From an uncultured Latescibacterota bacterium (GTDB lineage Bacteria; Latescibacterota; UBA2968; UBA8231): a stretch of 64,000 bases of DNA. The notes beneath the pieces were generated by a model. That model was not told the origin of the DNA. It ran no database searches and was given only the letters and a program-made list of their open reading frames with translations. The position numbers and the translations under genes were made by a program. The stretch is from NCBI GenBank assembly GCA_958295495.1, contig OY282352.1, positions 5,030,049-5,094,048 on the forward strand. The letters run 5' to 3'. Below, in pieces: positions 26,054 through 34,068 of this stretch. Each line of letters begins with the position of its first letter. Position 1 is the first letter of the stretch.

Positions 26054-27178
26054 ATGCGTCACATCCTAGTCACAGGCGGTGCTGGCTTTATTGGCTCGCA
26101 CACCGTAGATCACCTCGTCGCCGCGGGCTACCAAGTCCGCATCCTCGACGCCCTCCAGGAACGGGTTCACCCCCAAGGCTGGCCCGCTTATCTGCCCGCG
26201 GGCGTGGAAAAAATGCGCGGCGATGTGCGCCAACGCGCCGACTGGCTGGCCGCGCTCGACAGCATCGACGGCGTCATCCACCTAGCGGCCTACCAAGACT
26301 ACATGCCGGACTTTTCCACCTTCCACCACGTCAACGCGGTCGGCGCGACCCTGCTCTACGAGCTGATCGTCGCCGACAAGCTGCCCGTGCGGAAAGTGGT
26401 CTTGGCCTCGTCGCAAGCCGTCTATGGCGAGGGCAAGTACCGCTGCGGCGAGCACAGCATCGTCTATCCCGACGCCCGTCCCGACGCCCAGCTAGCCAGA
26501 GCCGAGTGGGAAGTCCGCTGCCCCCACTGCGCCGCCGCCCTCGAACACCAGCCGATCACCGAAGACACCGTCAACCCTCACACCCCCTACGGCATCTCCA
26601 AATACGCGGCTGAACTGACCTCCTTCAGCCTCGGCCGCAAATACGACATCCCCACGGTCAATATGCGCTACTCCATCGTACAAGGGCCGCGCAACTCCTT
26701 TTTTAATGCCTATTCGGGCATCGGCCGCATTTTTGCCCTCCGCGTCCTGCACGGCCAGCCCCCCGTCTGCTACGAGGACGGCCAATCGCTGCGCGACTAC
26801 GTCCATGTCGGCGATGTAGCCCGCGCCAATGTCCTCTGTCTCGAAGACGAGCGCGCTGATTTCCACTCCTTCAATGTCGCCGGGCAGCGCGGCACCACCG
26901 TCCTCGAATACGCCCAGCTAGTAACGCGCATGGCTGGGCGGGCCATCGAACCGCTCGTAAGCGGAGAATATCGCTTTGGCGACACCCGCCACACCGTCTC
27001 CTCTGGCGAGGCCCTGCAAGCCCTTGGCTGGCAGCCCGAGGGGTCGCTCGAACAGACCATTGGCGAATACATCGAGTGGATCAAAAGGCAACCCAACCTC
27101 GCGGACTTCTATGCGGCGGCCCAAGCGAATATGCGGGCCGCCAACGTCCTCCGCCGGGCAAGCGCGTGCAGGCGATGA
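26054..27178 (+). CDS. NAD-dependent sugar epimerase/dehydratase with zinc knuckle
   Basis: 374 residues from ATG 26054; the six codons before it are unsupported. Extended SDR: TGGAGFIGSH nucleotide motif at the start, YGISKYA (Tyr/Lys near 178/182), and a Ser-rich VLASSQAVYG strand. An insertion (about 130-165) carries YRCGEHS and VRCPHCAAAL, a metal knuckle seen in a subgroup of nucleoside-diphosphate-sugar epimerases. The following genes encode a sugar-1-phosphate nucleotidyltransferase and a GHMP sugar kinase, so this enzyme likely acts in the same NDP-sugar (heptose-type) pathway. Its stop overlaps the next gene. Confidence 0.88.
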   Translation: MRHILVTGGAGFIGSHTVDHLVAAGYQVRILDALQERVHPQGWPAYLPAGVEKMRGDVRQRADWLAALDSIDGVIHLAAYQDYMPDFSTFHHVNAVGATLLYELIVADKLPVRKVVLASSQAVYGEGKYRCGEHSIVYPDARPDAQLARAEWEVRCPHCAAALEHQPITEDTVNPHTPYGISKYAAELTSFSLGRKYDIPTVNMRYSIVQGPRNSFFNAYSGIGRIFALRVLHGQPPVCYEDGQSLRDYVHVGDVARANVLCLEDERADFHSFNVAGQRGTTVLEYAQLVTRMAGRAIEPLVSGEYRFGDTRHTVSSGEALQALGWQPEGSLEQTIGEYIEWIKRQPNLADFYAAAQANMRAANVLRRASACRR

Positions 27179-27885
27179 TCCTAGCGGCCGGGCGCGGCAC
27201 GCGCTTGCGCCCGCTCACCGACGCAATCCCCAAGGCCATGGTCCCCTTTGCTGGCAAACCCCTGCTCGAATACGTCGTGCGCCTGTTGGCCCAGCACGGA
27301 TTCGACGACCTCGTCATCAACCTCCACCACTTGCCCCAAGTCATTGCCAACTACTTAGGCGATGGCCGGGCCTATGGGGTGTCGATTACCTATTCGCTGG
27401 AGGACGACCTGCGCGGCACCGCTGGCGCTGCGCGGCACATGGCCGACTTCTTCGACGGGCCTTTTTTAATGTACTACGGAGACAACCTGACCAATTTCGA
27501 CCTAGGCGACTTGTGGCAAACCCACCAGCGCGAGGGGGAAATCGCCAGCCTCGGGCTGGTGCGGATGGACGAGCCGACCACGCGGGGCATCGTCGGCCTC
27601 GACGCACGCGGCCGCATCGACCGCTTCGTGGAAAAACCGCGGCCCGACCAAGTATTCGACAACTATTGGGTCAACGCCGGGATCTACGCCCTACAACCCG
27701 AAATCCTCGACCGCATCCCACCCGACACCCCCTGCGACTTCAGCGAGGTGTTCGCCGACTTGCTCGCCGCCGGCCGCCCCCTGCTCGGGCATCCCCTGCG
27801 CGGTCAACTCCTTTCGACCGATACGCCGGAGCGCTACCGCCGCGCCTGTCACTTTGTGGACTCGGGCGCGTTTGCCCTTCCTTGA
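27166..27885 (+). CDS. Sugar-1-phosphate nucleotidyltransferase (HddC/RmlA-like)
   Basis: 239 residues from GTG 27166, giving MQAMILAAGRGTRLRPLT, the usual N-terminus of the family; it overlaps the epimerase by 13 nt (ATG 27175 is the alternative). GxGTRLRPLT binds the nucleotide, GKPLLEYVVRLLAQHG and YYGDNLTNFDLGDL carry the metal-binding Asp, and VEKPRPDQV follows. The length fits short mannose-1-phosphate guanylyltransferase or heptose-1-phosphate nucleotidyltransferase types. Followed after 12 nt by a GHMP kinase of the HddA type, it probably makes an NDP-heptose or similar activated sugar. Confidence 0.88.
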   Translation: MQAMILAAGRGTRLRPLTDAIPKAMVPFAGKPLLEYVVRLLAQHGFDDLVINLHHLPQVIANYLGDGRAYGVSITYSLEDDLRGTAGAARHMADFFDGPFLMYYGDNLTNFDLGDLWQTHQREGEIASLGLVRMDEPTTRGIVGLDARGRIDRFVEKPRPDQVFDNYWVNAGIYALQPEILDRIPPDTPCDFSEVFADLLAAGRPLLGHPLRGQLLSTDTPERYRRACHFVDSGAFALP

Positions 27886-27897
27886 AACGAGGCTAGT

Positions 27898-28887
27898 TTG
27901 ATCCTCACCAGAGCACCGCTGCGCATTCCTCTCGGCGGGGGCGGCACCGACCTAGCGTCCTATTACACCCACTACGGAGGCTTTGTGCTCAGCGCTGGCA
28001 TCGACAAATACGTCTATATCCAGCTCAACGACCTCAAGGTGGAAGACTTCATTCGCGTCAAGTACTCGCAGACTGAAAAGGTCGATGCGCTCGGCCAACT
28101 CCAACATCCCCTGCTGCGCGAAGCCCTGACCTACGCCGGGATTAGGGGCGGGATCGAAATAAGCGCGATGTCCGACGTGCCGGGCCGCACCGGCCTAGGC
28201 TCTTCGGGCGCGTTCACCGTGGCACTGCTGGCCGCGCTCCACGCCTATAAGCGCGAACAGCCCTCTCCCCAACAGCTCGCCGAGGAAGCCCACTGTATCG
28301 AAGCGGTGCGGGCCGCCCAGCCAGCCGGCAAACACGACCACTACTTGGGTGCCTTCGGCGGCCTGACTTGCCTCGACATCGACACCAGCGGTCGGGTCGC
28401 AGTCGCACCCCTCGCGATCTCCGCGCCCACCGCCGAGGCCCTAGCCGCCAACATGCTGGTCTTTTTTACCGGCATCCGGCGCGAGAGTTCGGACATCCTC
28501 GCACGGCAAAACCAAGACATCCAACAAGGCGACGACCAGGTACTAGACAGCCTGCATCAGACCAAGCGGATCGGCTACCAGATCAAGGAGGCACTCGAAC
28601 GAGACGCGCTGGACCGCTTCGGCGAATTGCTCCACGAGCACTGGCTGGCCAAAAAGCAGCGAGCGCAGCAGATATCCAATGCAGCTATCGACCACTGGTA
28701 CGCGGCCGGCCGCGCGGCCGGGGCCCTCGGCGGCAAGCTGCTGGGGGCCGGCGGCGGTGGTTTCCTCATGTTCTATTGCCCGGCTGAACACCACCCCAAG
28801 CTGCGCGCAACCATGGCCCAAGCGGGCCTGCGCGAGATGCGCTGCCAATTTGCCACCGCCGGCGTCGAGGTCCTCGCCCACACCTGA
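27898..28887 (+). CDS. GHMP sugar kinase (HddA-like)
   Basis: 329 residues from TTG 27898, with GAGG 5 nt upstream. Motifs: TRAPLRIPLGGGGTDL at the N-terminus, PGRTGLGSSGAFTVALLAAL phosphate loop (about 94-113), GKHDHYLGAFGG, and the C-terminal GGKLLGAGGGGFLMFY. This matches D-glycero-D-manno-heptose-7-phosphate kinases and fucokinase-like enzymes. Epimerase, nucleotidyltransferase and kinase in one operon support NDP-heptose synthesis; an isomerase (GmhA) is not in the window. Its TGA shares a base with the ATG of the next gene. Confidence 0.88.
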   Translation: MILTRAPLRIPLGGGGTDLASYYTHYGGFVLSAGIDKYVYIQLNDLKVEDFIRVKYSQTEKVDALGQLQHPLLREALTYAGIRGGIEISAMSDVPGRTGLGSSGAFTVALLAALHAYKREQPSPQQLAEEAHCIEAVRAAQPAGKHDHYLGAFGGLTCLDIDTSGRVAVAPLAISAPTAEALAANMLVFFTGIRRESSDILARQNQDIQQGDDQVLDSLHQTKRIGYQIKEALERDALDRFGELLHEHWLAKKQRAQQISNAAIDHWYAAGRAAGALGGKLLGAGGGGFLMFYCPAEHHPKLRATMAQAGLREMRCQFATAGVEVLAHT

Positions 28888-29732
28888 TGCGCACTCTCGA
28901 CCTAGGCGACGCAGAGGCCGTACACCTGCCCGGCGGCGACTTTCGCCTCGACGGAGGAACTATGTTCGGCGTGGTGCCCAAAGCCCTGTGGCAACGCGAG
29001 TGCCCCCCAGACGAGCGCAACCGCATTCGCCTGTCGTGCAACTGCCTGCTCCTGAAAACGGGCCGCGAACTCGCGCTGCTCGACGCTGGATTTGGCGAGC
29101 GCTTCTCCCGGCGCGAGCGCGCCATGTACGGCATGGATGGCGCGCAGGCGCTGCGCGGCTCGCTGGCCGCGGCCGGCGTGGCCCCGGAGGCGATCACCAT
29201 GGTCGCGCTCACCCATCTGCACTTTGACCACTTTTGTGGCTGTCTCATCCAAGGGCCTACGGGTCTAGCCCCGCTGTTTCCCAACGCCATCCACGCAGTA
29301 CAGCGCGGCGAATGGGACGACGCCTTGGCTGGCCGCAGCACCATGCGGACCAGCTACCGGCCCGAGGAGCTGCACACCCTCGCCCGCCGCGTTGAGGTGC
29401 GCTTCCTCGACGGCGACAGCGAATTGGCCCCCGGGCTGACGGCTTTTGTCACCGGCGGGCACACCCGCGCCCATCAGGGCTTTCGCCTCGAGGCCGGCGG
29501 CCACGTCCTCGTCTATCCCGGGGAACTGATCCCCACGCGCCTCTACCTCCGGCCCTATTGGAACATGGCCTACGACATGTTCCCCTACCAAACCTCGACC
29601 CGCAAACAGCACTTTGCTGCGGAGGCCGCCGCTCGGGGGTGGATCGTGGCTTGGGACCACGATCCCGACGCGCCGTGGAGCCGCATCGTCCAAGACGGCG
29701 AACACTTTGTCGCCCGCGCGGTGGAACTTTGA
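28887..29732 (+). CDS. Metallo-beta-lactamase-fold hydrolase
   Basis: 281 residues. The THLHFDHFCG metal-binding motif is at about 109-118, with the remaining ligands in GGHTRAHQGF (His about 192) and the AWDHDPDAPW Asp/His near 256. The shape is that of the lactonase/AttM-like branch of the superfamily, with a lead-in NRIRLSCNCLLLKTGRELALLDAGFG. The substrate is unknown. It starts on the last base of the GHMP kinase stop and may act on a sugar lactone or phosphorylated product of that pathway, or be an unrelated passenger. Confidence 0.85.
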   Translation: MRTLDLGDAEAVHLPGGDFRLDGGTMFGVVPKALWQRECPPDERNRIRLSCNCLLLKTGRELALLDAGFGERFSRRERAMYGMDGAQALRGSLAAAGVAPEAITMVALTHLHFDHFCGCLIQGPTGLAPLFPNAIHAVQRGEWDDALAGRSTMRTSYRPEELHTLARRVEVRFLDGDSELAPGLTAFVTGGHTRAHQGFRLEAGGHVLVYPGELIPTRLYLRPYWNMAYDMFPYQTSTRKQHFAAEAAARGWIVAWDHDPDAPWSRIVQDGEHFVARAVEL

Positions 29733-29767
29733 CCGCGACTAGGCCATGCGTTACTTTTAACGCCACT

Positions 29768-30013
29768 ATGTCCTTGGAAGTCATTGAAATTCCCGCCGCA
29801 CACCGCGACCTGCTCAACCGCCTGTCCGAGCTAATTCCCGACCTCGAACCAGACTCGCCGCAGAGCTTGCAGCGGATCTTCGGCTTGGGGCTGATCGCCC
29901 TAACCATGCAGATCACCAATAAGGCCCGCGCCCAAGATCAAGCAGACCTAGTCGCCGAGTTGGGCAACCTCGCCAAGTCCATGGTCGAGGCCGAAAGCTG
30001 GTCCTCGCCATGA
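29768..30013 (+). CDS. Small helical protein of unknown function
   Basis: 81 residues from ATG 29768, 35 nt after the hydrolase gene; its stop overlaps the next ATG (ATGA). Sequence MSLEVIEIPAAHRDLLNRLS followed by a LQRIFGLGLIALTMQITNKA helix looks real and largely alpha-helical. The longer frame that contains it starts inside the preceding gene and is not credible. No family recognised. Confidence 0.65.
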   Translation: MSLEVIEIPAAHRDLLNRLSELIPDLEPDSPQSLQRIFGLGLIALTMQITNKARAQDQADLVAELGNLAKSMVEAESWSSP

Positions 30014-30792
30014 TGATCCCGCCCTCCTCGCCCGACCTCTTCAGCCTCAAGGGCCGCACGGCCTTGGTGACGGGCGGCAGCAAGGGCCTCGGCGAGGCCA
30101 TGGCCTGTGCGCTGTCGGGGGCCGGGGCCGACGTGGCCCTCACCAGCCGCCATGCCGAAGAAGCCCGCGCCGCAGCCGCGCAAATCAGTGCCCACACCAA
30201 CGGCCGCGTACTCGCTTTCCAAGCCGACGCGGCCGACCGCGCCCAAGTGGAAGCCTCGGTCCGCCAAGCCAGCGACGCTTTGGGGCCTATCGACATCCTA
30301 GTCAACAACGCCGGCATCAACATCCGCAGCCCTATCGTCGAGCTGCGCGACGAGGACTGGGACGCGGTCATCGCCGTCAACCTCACCGGCCCGATGTACT
30401 ACTGCCGAGCCGTGGGGCCGCAGATGATCGAGCGCGGCTACGGCCGCGTCATCAACCTCGGATCTACAGTGTCTCAGGTCTCAATCGCCGACCGCACCCC
30501 CTATGCCTCGAGCAAGGGCGGCATCGTCCAGCTCACCAAGACCCTCGCCCTCGAATGGGCACGGCACGGAATCACCGTCAACGCCATCTGTCCTGGCCCT
30601 TTTATCACCCCAATCAATGAACCTCTGCTGCAAGACCCGGCCAAGGCGCGTCAAATGATCGCCAAGGTCCCCATGGACCGCTGGGGCGAACCGGCCGAGC
30701 TAGCCACGGCCGTCCTCTACTTTGCCTCAGAAGCATCTGGCTTTACCACCGGGGCGACCCTAGTCGTCGACGGCGGGTACACCGCTCAGTAG
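30010..30792 (+). CDS. SDR-family oxidoreductase (gluconate 5-dehydrogenase-like)
   Basis: 260 residues. Classical short-chain dehydrogenase: TGGSKGLGEAMA cofactor motif, NNAGINIRSP, catalytic Ser in INLGSTVSQVS, YASSKGG (YxxxK) and the PGPFITPINEPLL loop. The leading SPDLFSLKGRTALVTGGSKG resembles gluconate/2-keto-gluconate reductases of sugar acid catabolism. It is coupled to the 81-residue gene by a 4-nt overlap and ends the plus-strand operon, 6 nt from a convergent SDR gene. Confidence 0.88.
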   Translation: MMIPPSSPDLFSLKGRTALVTGGSKGLGEAMACALSGAGADVALTSRHAEEARAAAAQISAHTNGRVLAFQADAADRAQVEASVRQASDALGPIDILVNNAGINIRSPIVELRDEDWDAVIAVNLTGPMYYCRAVGPQMIERGYGRVINLGSTVSQVSIADRTPYASSKGGIVQLTKTLALEWARHGITVNAICPGPFITPINEPLLQDPAKARQMIAKVPMDRWGEPAELATAVLYFASEASGFTTGATLVVDGGYTAQ

Positions 30793-30798
30793 CGCGGT

Positions 30799-31596
30799 CT
30801 AAAGCCGACGGCAAACCCTCTTAAAAGCGAACCGCGTCAAGCGGGGCAAGTGCTGGCGCAGCTTGATCAGCAAATGCGCGGCCGCGTCTGGGACGCTCTT
30901 GCGCTTGCCCGCGGCTACGGCGTCGGCGATAGCCGCGGCCACTTCCTCGGCCGACTTGGCGAACTTTTTCTGCACCGGCAGGTGCTTCGTGCCGGCCCGC
31001 TCGGCAAACTCGGTATGCACCAAGCCCGGCCCCACGAGGTGGACGCCAATGCCTTGGGGTGCCAACTCGTAGTCGAGGCTTTCGGCCAAGCCGTTCACTG
31101 CGAATTTCGTCGCGCTGTACACGGCGTGCTTGGGCACTGGGAATTCGCCGGCAATACTCGATATGAAGACCAACCGACCCCGCCCTTGCGCCAGCATACC
31201 CGGCAGAAACGCTCGGGTGCAGTAGATGACGCCGAGCAGGTTCGTTTGCACTACAGCCTCGCATTCGCGCACCTCCGCGTCGGCAAAGGAGTTGTAATAC
31301 CCCCGACCCGCGTTGTTGATCAGCACGTCGGCCCCACCCCATTGCGCCTCCACCTCGGTGTGCAAAGCACCGACTTGGGCCAGATCGCCGATGTCGCACG
31401 GCACCACCAACGGCCTGCGGCCACCACTTTCTTCAATTGCCGCCCCTAGCGCGGCTAGGGCCTCGGCGCGGCGCGCCACCAACACCAAGCGCGCCCCGCG
31501 CTCGGCCAGCACGCCGGCCAAGGCGCGGCCAATGCCGCTGCTGGCCCCAGTAAGCACGACCCGCTGGTCATCCCAGTCTCCCTTCGCTTTTTTCAT
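30799..31596 (-). CDS. SDR-family oxidoreductase
   Basis: 265 residues, classical SDR with TGASSGIGRALA, NNAGRGYYNSF, catalytic Ser in VFISSIAGEFP and YSATKFAVNG (YxxxK). The C-terminal 30 residues form a basic helix (LLIKLRQHLPRLTRFAFKR) typical of membrane-associated short-chain dehydrogenases of lipid or ketone metabolism. Convergent with the preceding SDR gene; 253 bp separate its start from groES in a divergent AT-rich gap. Confidence 0.87.
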   Translation of the reverse strand: MKKAKGDWDDQRVVLTGASSGIGRALAGVLAERGARLVLVARRAEALAALGAAIEESGGRRPLVVPCDIGDLAQVGALHTEVEAQWGGADVLINNAGRGYYNSFADAEVRECEAVVQTNLLGVIYCTRAFLPGMLAQGRGRLVFISSIAGEFPVPKHAVYSATKFAVNGLAESLDYELAPQGIGVHLVGPGLVHTEFAERAGTKHLPVQKKFAKSAEEVAAAIADAVAAGKRKSVPDAAAHLLIKLRQHLPRLTRFAFKRVCRRL

Positions 31597-31849
31597 AATG
31601 AAAATATCACCTGTTTATTATCTTTTAGAGAAAATTTCATAACACCATATTTTTCATTGTACTTACCCGTATTATTTTATTCGTTTTTACGGATATGTTA
31701 TCATTATGGGAAAATACTCATTTATTACCTTGAATCCAGTGCGGCGTAAGTTCTTTATAAACAAAACACTAGCAAAATCTGCGTCCATTGGCACGAACTT
31801 TGCATATAGCATCCCATAGCCATTTTACCCTATAAAGGAGGAGCCAATT
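31597..31849. promoter_or_regulatory. AT-rich promoter region of groES-groEL
   Basis: Very AT-rich compared with the rest of the window, as expected for a strong promoter area between divergent genes. I searched for CIRCE (TTAGCACTC with an inverted copy) and for a sigma-32 pair and found neither. A short inverted pair CCGTA/TACGG occurs at about 31669-31694. The exact promoter was not assigned. Confidence 0.4.
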
Positions 31850-32146
31850 ATGGCCACCATCAATATCAAACCCCTCGCCGACCGCGTGCTCGTCAAGCGT
31901 CTCGACGAGGCCGAAGAGCAAAAGGTCGGCGGAATCATCATCCCGGACACGGCCAAGGAAAAGCCCCAAGAAGCCGAGATCGTCGCCGTCGGCCCCGGCC
32001 GCCTCGAAGACGGCAAGCACATCCCCTTAGAGGTCAAAGAGGGAGACAAGGTCCTCATCGGCAAGTACTCGGGCACCGAGGTCAAGATCGAGGGCGAAGA
32101 ATATCTGATCATGCGCGAAGACGACGTCCTCGCCATCGTAGCCTAA
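31850..32146 (+). CDS. groS: Co-chaperonin GroES
   Basis: 98 residues with ribosome binding site AAAGGAGG. INIKPLADRVLVKRLDEAEE at the start, the mobile loop QKVGGIIIPDTAKEKPQEAE and LIMREDDVLAIVA at the end match Cpn10 fully. It caps the GroEL cage during protein folding. Followed by groEL after 17 nt. Confidence 0.98.
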   Translation: MATINIKPLADRVLVKRLDEAEEQKVGGIIIPDTAKEKPQEAEIVAVGPGRLEDGKHIPLEVKEGDKVLIGKYSGTEVKIEGEEYLIMREDDVLAIVA

Positions 32147-32163
32147 GGGAGGATACAATACCT

Positions 32164-33786
32164 ATGGCTGCCAAACAGATTGCCTTTCGCAGAGACGCCC
32201 GCGAGAGCATCCTCTCCGGCGTCCAACAGCTCAGCAAGGCCGTCAAGGTGACGCTCGGGCCTCGGGGCCGCAACGTCGTCTTGGCCAAAAGCTGGGGCTC
32301 GCCCACCGTCACCAAGGACGGCGTCACCGTCGCCAAAGAGGTTGAGCTGCCCGACGCCTACGAGAACATGGGCGCGCAGATGGTCAAGGAAGTCGCTTCC
32401 AAGACCAGCGATGTGGCCGGCGACGGCACCACCACCGCCACCGTCCTCGCCGAAGCCATGTACACCCAGGGCTTGCAAGCGGTCACTTCGGGCTACAACC
32501 CCATGGAGATCAAGCGCGGCATCGACAAAGCTGTCGCCGAAGTGGTCAAAAGCCTCGAAGCCCAGAGCAAGGCCGTCAAGGATCACTCCGAAGTCGAGCA
32601 AATCGGCTCCATCTCGGCCAACGGCGACGACGACATTGGCGGGCTGATTGCCGAAGCCATGGACAAGGTCGGCAAGGACGGCACCATCACCGTCGAGGAA
32701 GCCAAGGGCACGGACACGACCCTCGACGTGGTCGAGGGCATGCAGTTTGACCGCGGCTACCTGTCGCCCTATTTCGTCACCGATCAGGAGAACATGGAAG
32801 CCTCCTTGGAGGACTGCTATCTGCTGATTCACGAGAAGAAAATTTCCAGCCTCAAAGATCTCCTGCCCTTGCTCGAAAAGGTCAGCAAGGCCGGCAAGCC
32901 CCTGTTGATCATTGCCGAGGACGTGGAGGGCGAGGCCCTCGCCACGCTGGTGGTCAACAAAATCCGCGGCACCTTGCAGGTGGCTGCCGTCAAGGCCCCG
33001 GGCTACGGCGACCGCCGCAATGCCATGCTCCAAGACATTGCCACCCTCACCGGCGGCACCGTGATCACCGAGGACTTGGGCATCAGCCTCGAAAGCGTCC
33101 AACTGACCGACCTCGGCCAAGCTAAGCGCATCGCCATCGACAAGGATAACACCACCCTCGTCGAAGGCACGGGCAAGGCCGCTGATATCAAGGGCCGGGT
33201 CGAGCAGATCCGCAACCAGATCGACGAGACCACCTCGGACTACGACCGCGAGAAGTTGCAGGAGCGGTTGGCCAAGCTGGCCGGCGGCGTGGCCGTCATT
33301 GCGGTCGGCGCACCCACCGAGACCGAAATGAAGGAGAAGAAGGCCCGCGTCGAGGATGCACTGCACGCGACTCGTGCCGCGGTCGAGGAAGGCATCGTGC
33401 CTGGGGGCGGCGTAGCTCTCGTGCGCTCTATCGCCGGGCTGGACTCTATCTCTGGTGAGACTGAGGGCGAGACCGCTGGCGTCCGCATCGTGCGGCGTGC
33501 CCTAGAGGAGCCGCTGCGCCAGATCGCCGACAACGCCGGGCACGAAGGCGCGGTCGTCGTGGAGATCGTCTCCGACGGCGAGGGCGCGTACGGATTCAAC
33601 GCTCGCAGCGAAGAATACGGCGACCTCGTGTCCATGGGTGTCATCGACCCGACCAAGGTCGTGCGCACCGCGCTCAGCAATGCCGCCAGCATCGCCACCC
33701 TCTTGCTGACCACCGACGCCTTGGTGGCCGAGGAAAAAGAAGAGGAAGAAGAGTCGGCCGGTCACGGCCACGCGCATCCGCACTAA
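32164..33786 (+). CDS. groL: Chaperonin GroEL with His-rich tail
   Basis: 540 residues, ribosome binding site GGGAGG. All Cpn60 landmarks are present: TLGPRGRNVVL, DGVTVAKE, AGDGTTTATVLA nucleotide site, and the C-terminal PTKVVRTALSNAASIATLLL. The tail is unusual: after a Glu-rich stretch it ends GHGHAHPH rather than Gly-Gly-Met repeats. His-rich tails are known for duplicate chaperonins such as mycobacterial GroEL1, so this may be a specialised or second copy even though it sits with groES. A strong terminator follows 20 nt downstream. Confidence 0.97.
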   Translation: MAAKQIAFRRDARESILSGVQQLSKAVKVTLGPRGRNVVLAKSWGSPTVTKDGVTVAKEVELPDAYENMGAQMVKEVASKTSDVAGDGTTTATVLAEAMYTQGLQAVTSGYNPMEIKRGIDKAVAEVVKSLEAQSKAVKDHSEVEQIGSISANGDDDIGGLIAEAMDKVGKDGTITVEEAKGTDTTLDVVEGMQFDRGYLSPYFVTDQENMEASLEDCYLLIHEKKISSLKDLLPLLEKVSKAGKPLLIIAEDVEGEALATLVVNKIRGTLQVAAVKAPGYGDRRNAMLQDIATLTGGTVITEDLGISLESVQLTDLGQAKRIAIDKDNTTLVEGTGKAADIKGRVEQIRNQIDETTSDYDREKLQERLAKLAGGVAVIAVGAPTETEMKEKKARVEDALHATRAAVEEGIVPGGGVALVRSIAGLDSISGETEGETAGVRIVRRALEEPLRQIADNAGHEGAVVVEIVSDGEGAYGFNARSEEYGDLVSMGVIDPTKVVRTALSNAASIATLLLTTDALVAEEKEEEEESAGHGHAHPH

Positions 33787-33806
33787 GGGACGCTTGGCAA
33801 ACATGC

Positions 33807-33843
33807 AAAAGGGGGCGGGGTGTTTCATCCCGCCCCCTTTTTT
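33807..33843 (+). terminator. Rho-independent terminator of groES-groEL
   Basis: GGGGGCGGGGTG (33811-33822) pairs with CATCCCGCCCCC (33826-33837) with one G-T wobble and a 3-nt loop; flanked by A-run and T-run (33838-33843). Confidence 0.92.
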
Positions 33844-33905
33844 AATTTAGAATAGAAGCTGACGTTACTCAGCCCGATGTAGCGGCGGTCGCTTCCGGCG
33901 GTCAG

Positions 33906-33945
33906 TAGGTACTGGATTCCCGCGCCCGCGGGAATCCAGTACCTA
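33906..33945. repeat. Perfect 19-bp palindromic hairpin
   Basis: Arms 33906-33924 and 33927-33945 are exactly complementary with a 2-nt loop; the core ACTGGATTCCCGCG resembles REP-like repeats common in many genomes. It lies between the groEL terminator and the next operon, with only one copy in the window. Confidence 0.75.
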
Positions 33946-34068
33946 GTCTGGCGGGTCTATTAAGACAGGCCCCTTGAAAGGGGTGTTCTGGATGCTTGGC
34001 GGCGCAGCCGGTGTGATGGAAGTACATGGTCCGCTCCTACACACACCTCTGGGAAAGGGAAATTCGCT

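Noticed and set aside
31597..31849. Possible CIRCE element upstream of groES
   Set aside because: No TTAGCACTC/GAGTGCTAA dyad could be found in the gap.
32143..33366. 407-codon minus-strand ORF opposite groEL
   Set aside because: Shadow of the GroEL coding frame, a common effect in GC-rich genes.
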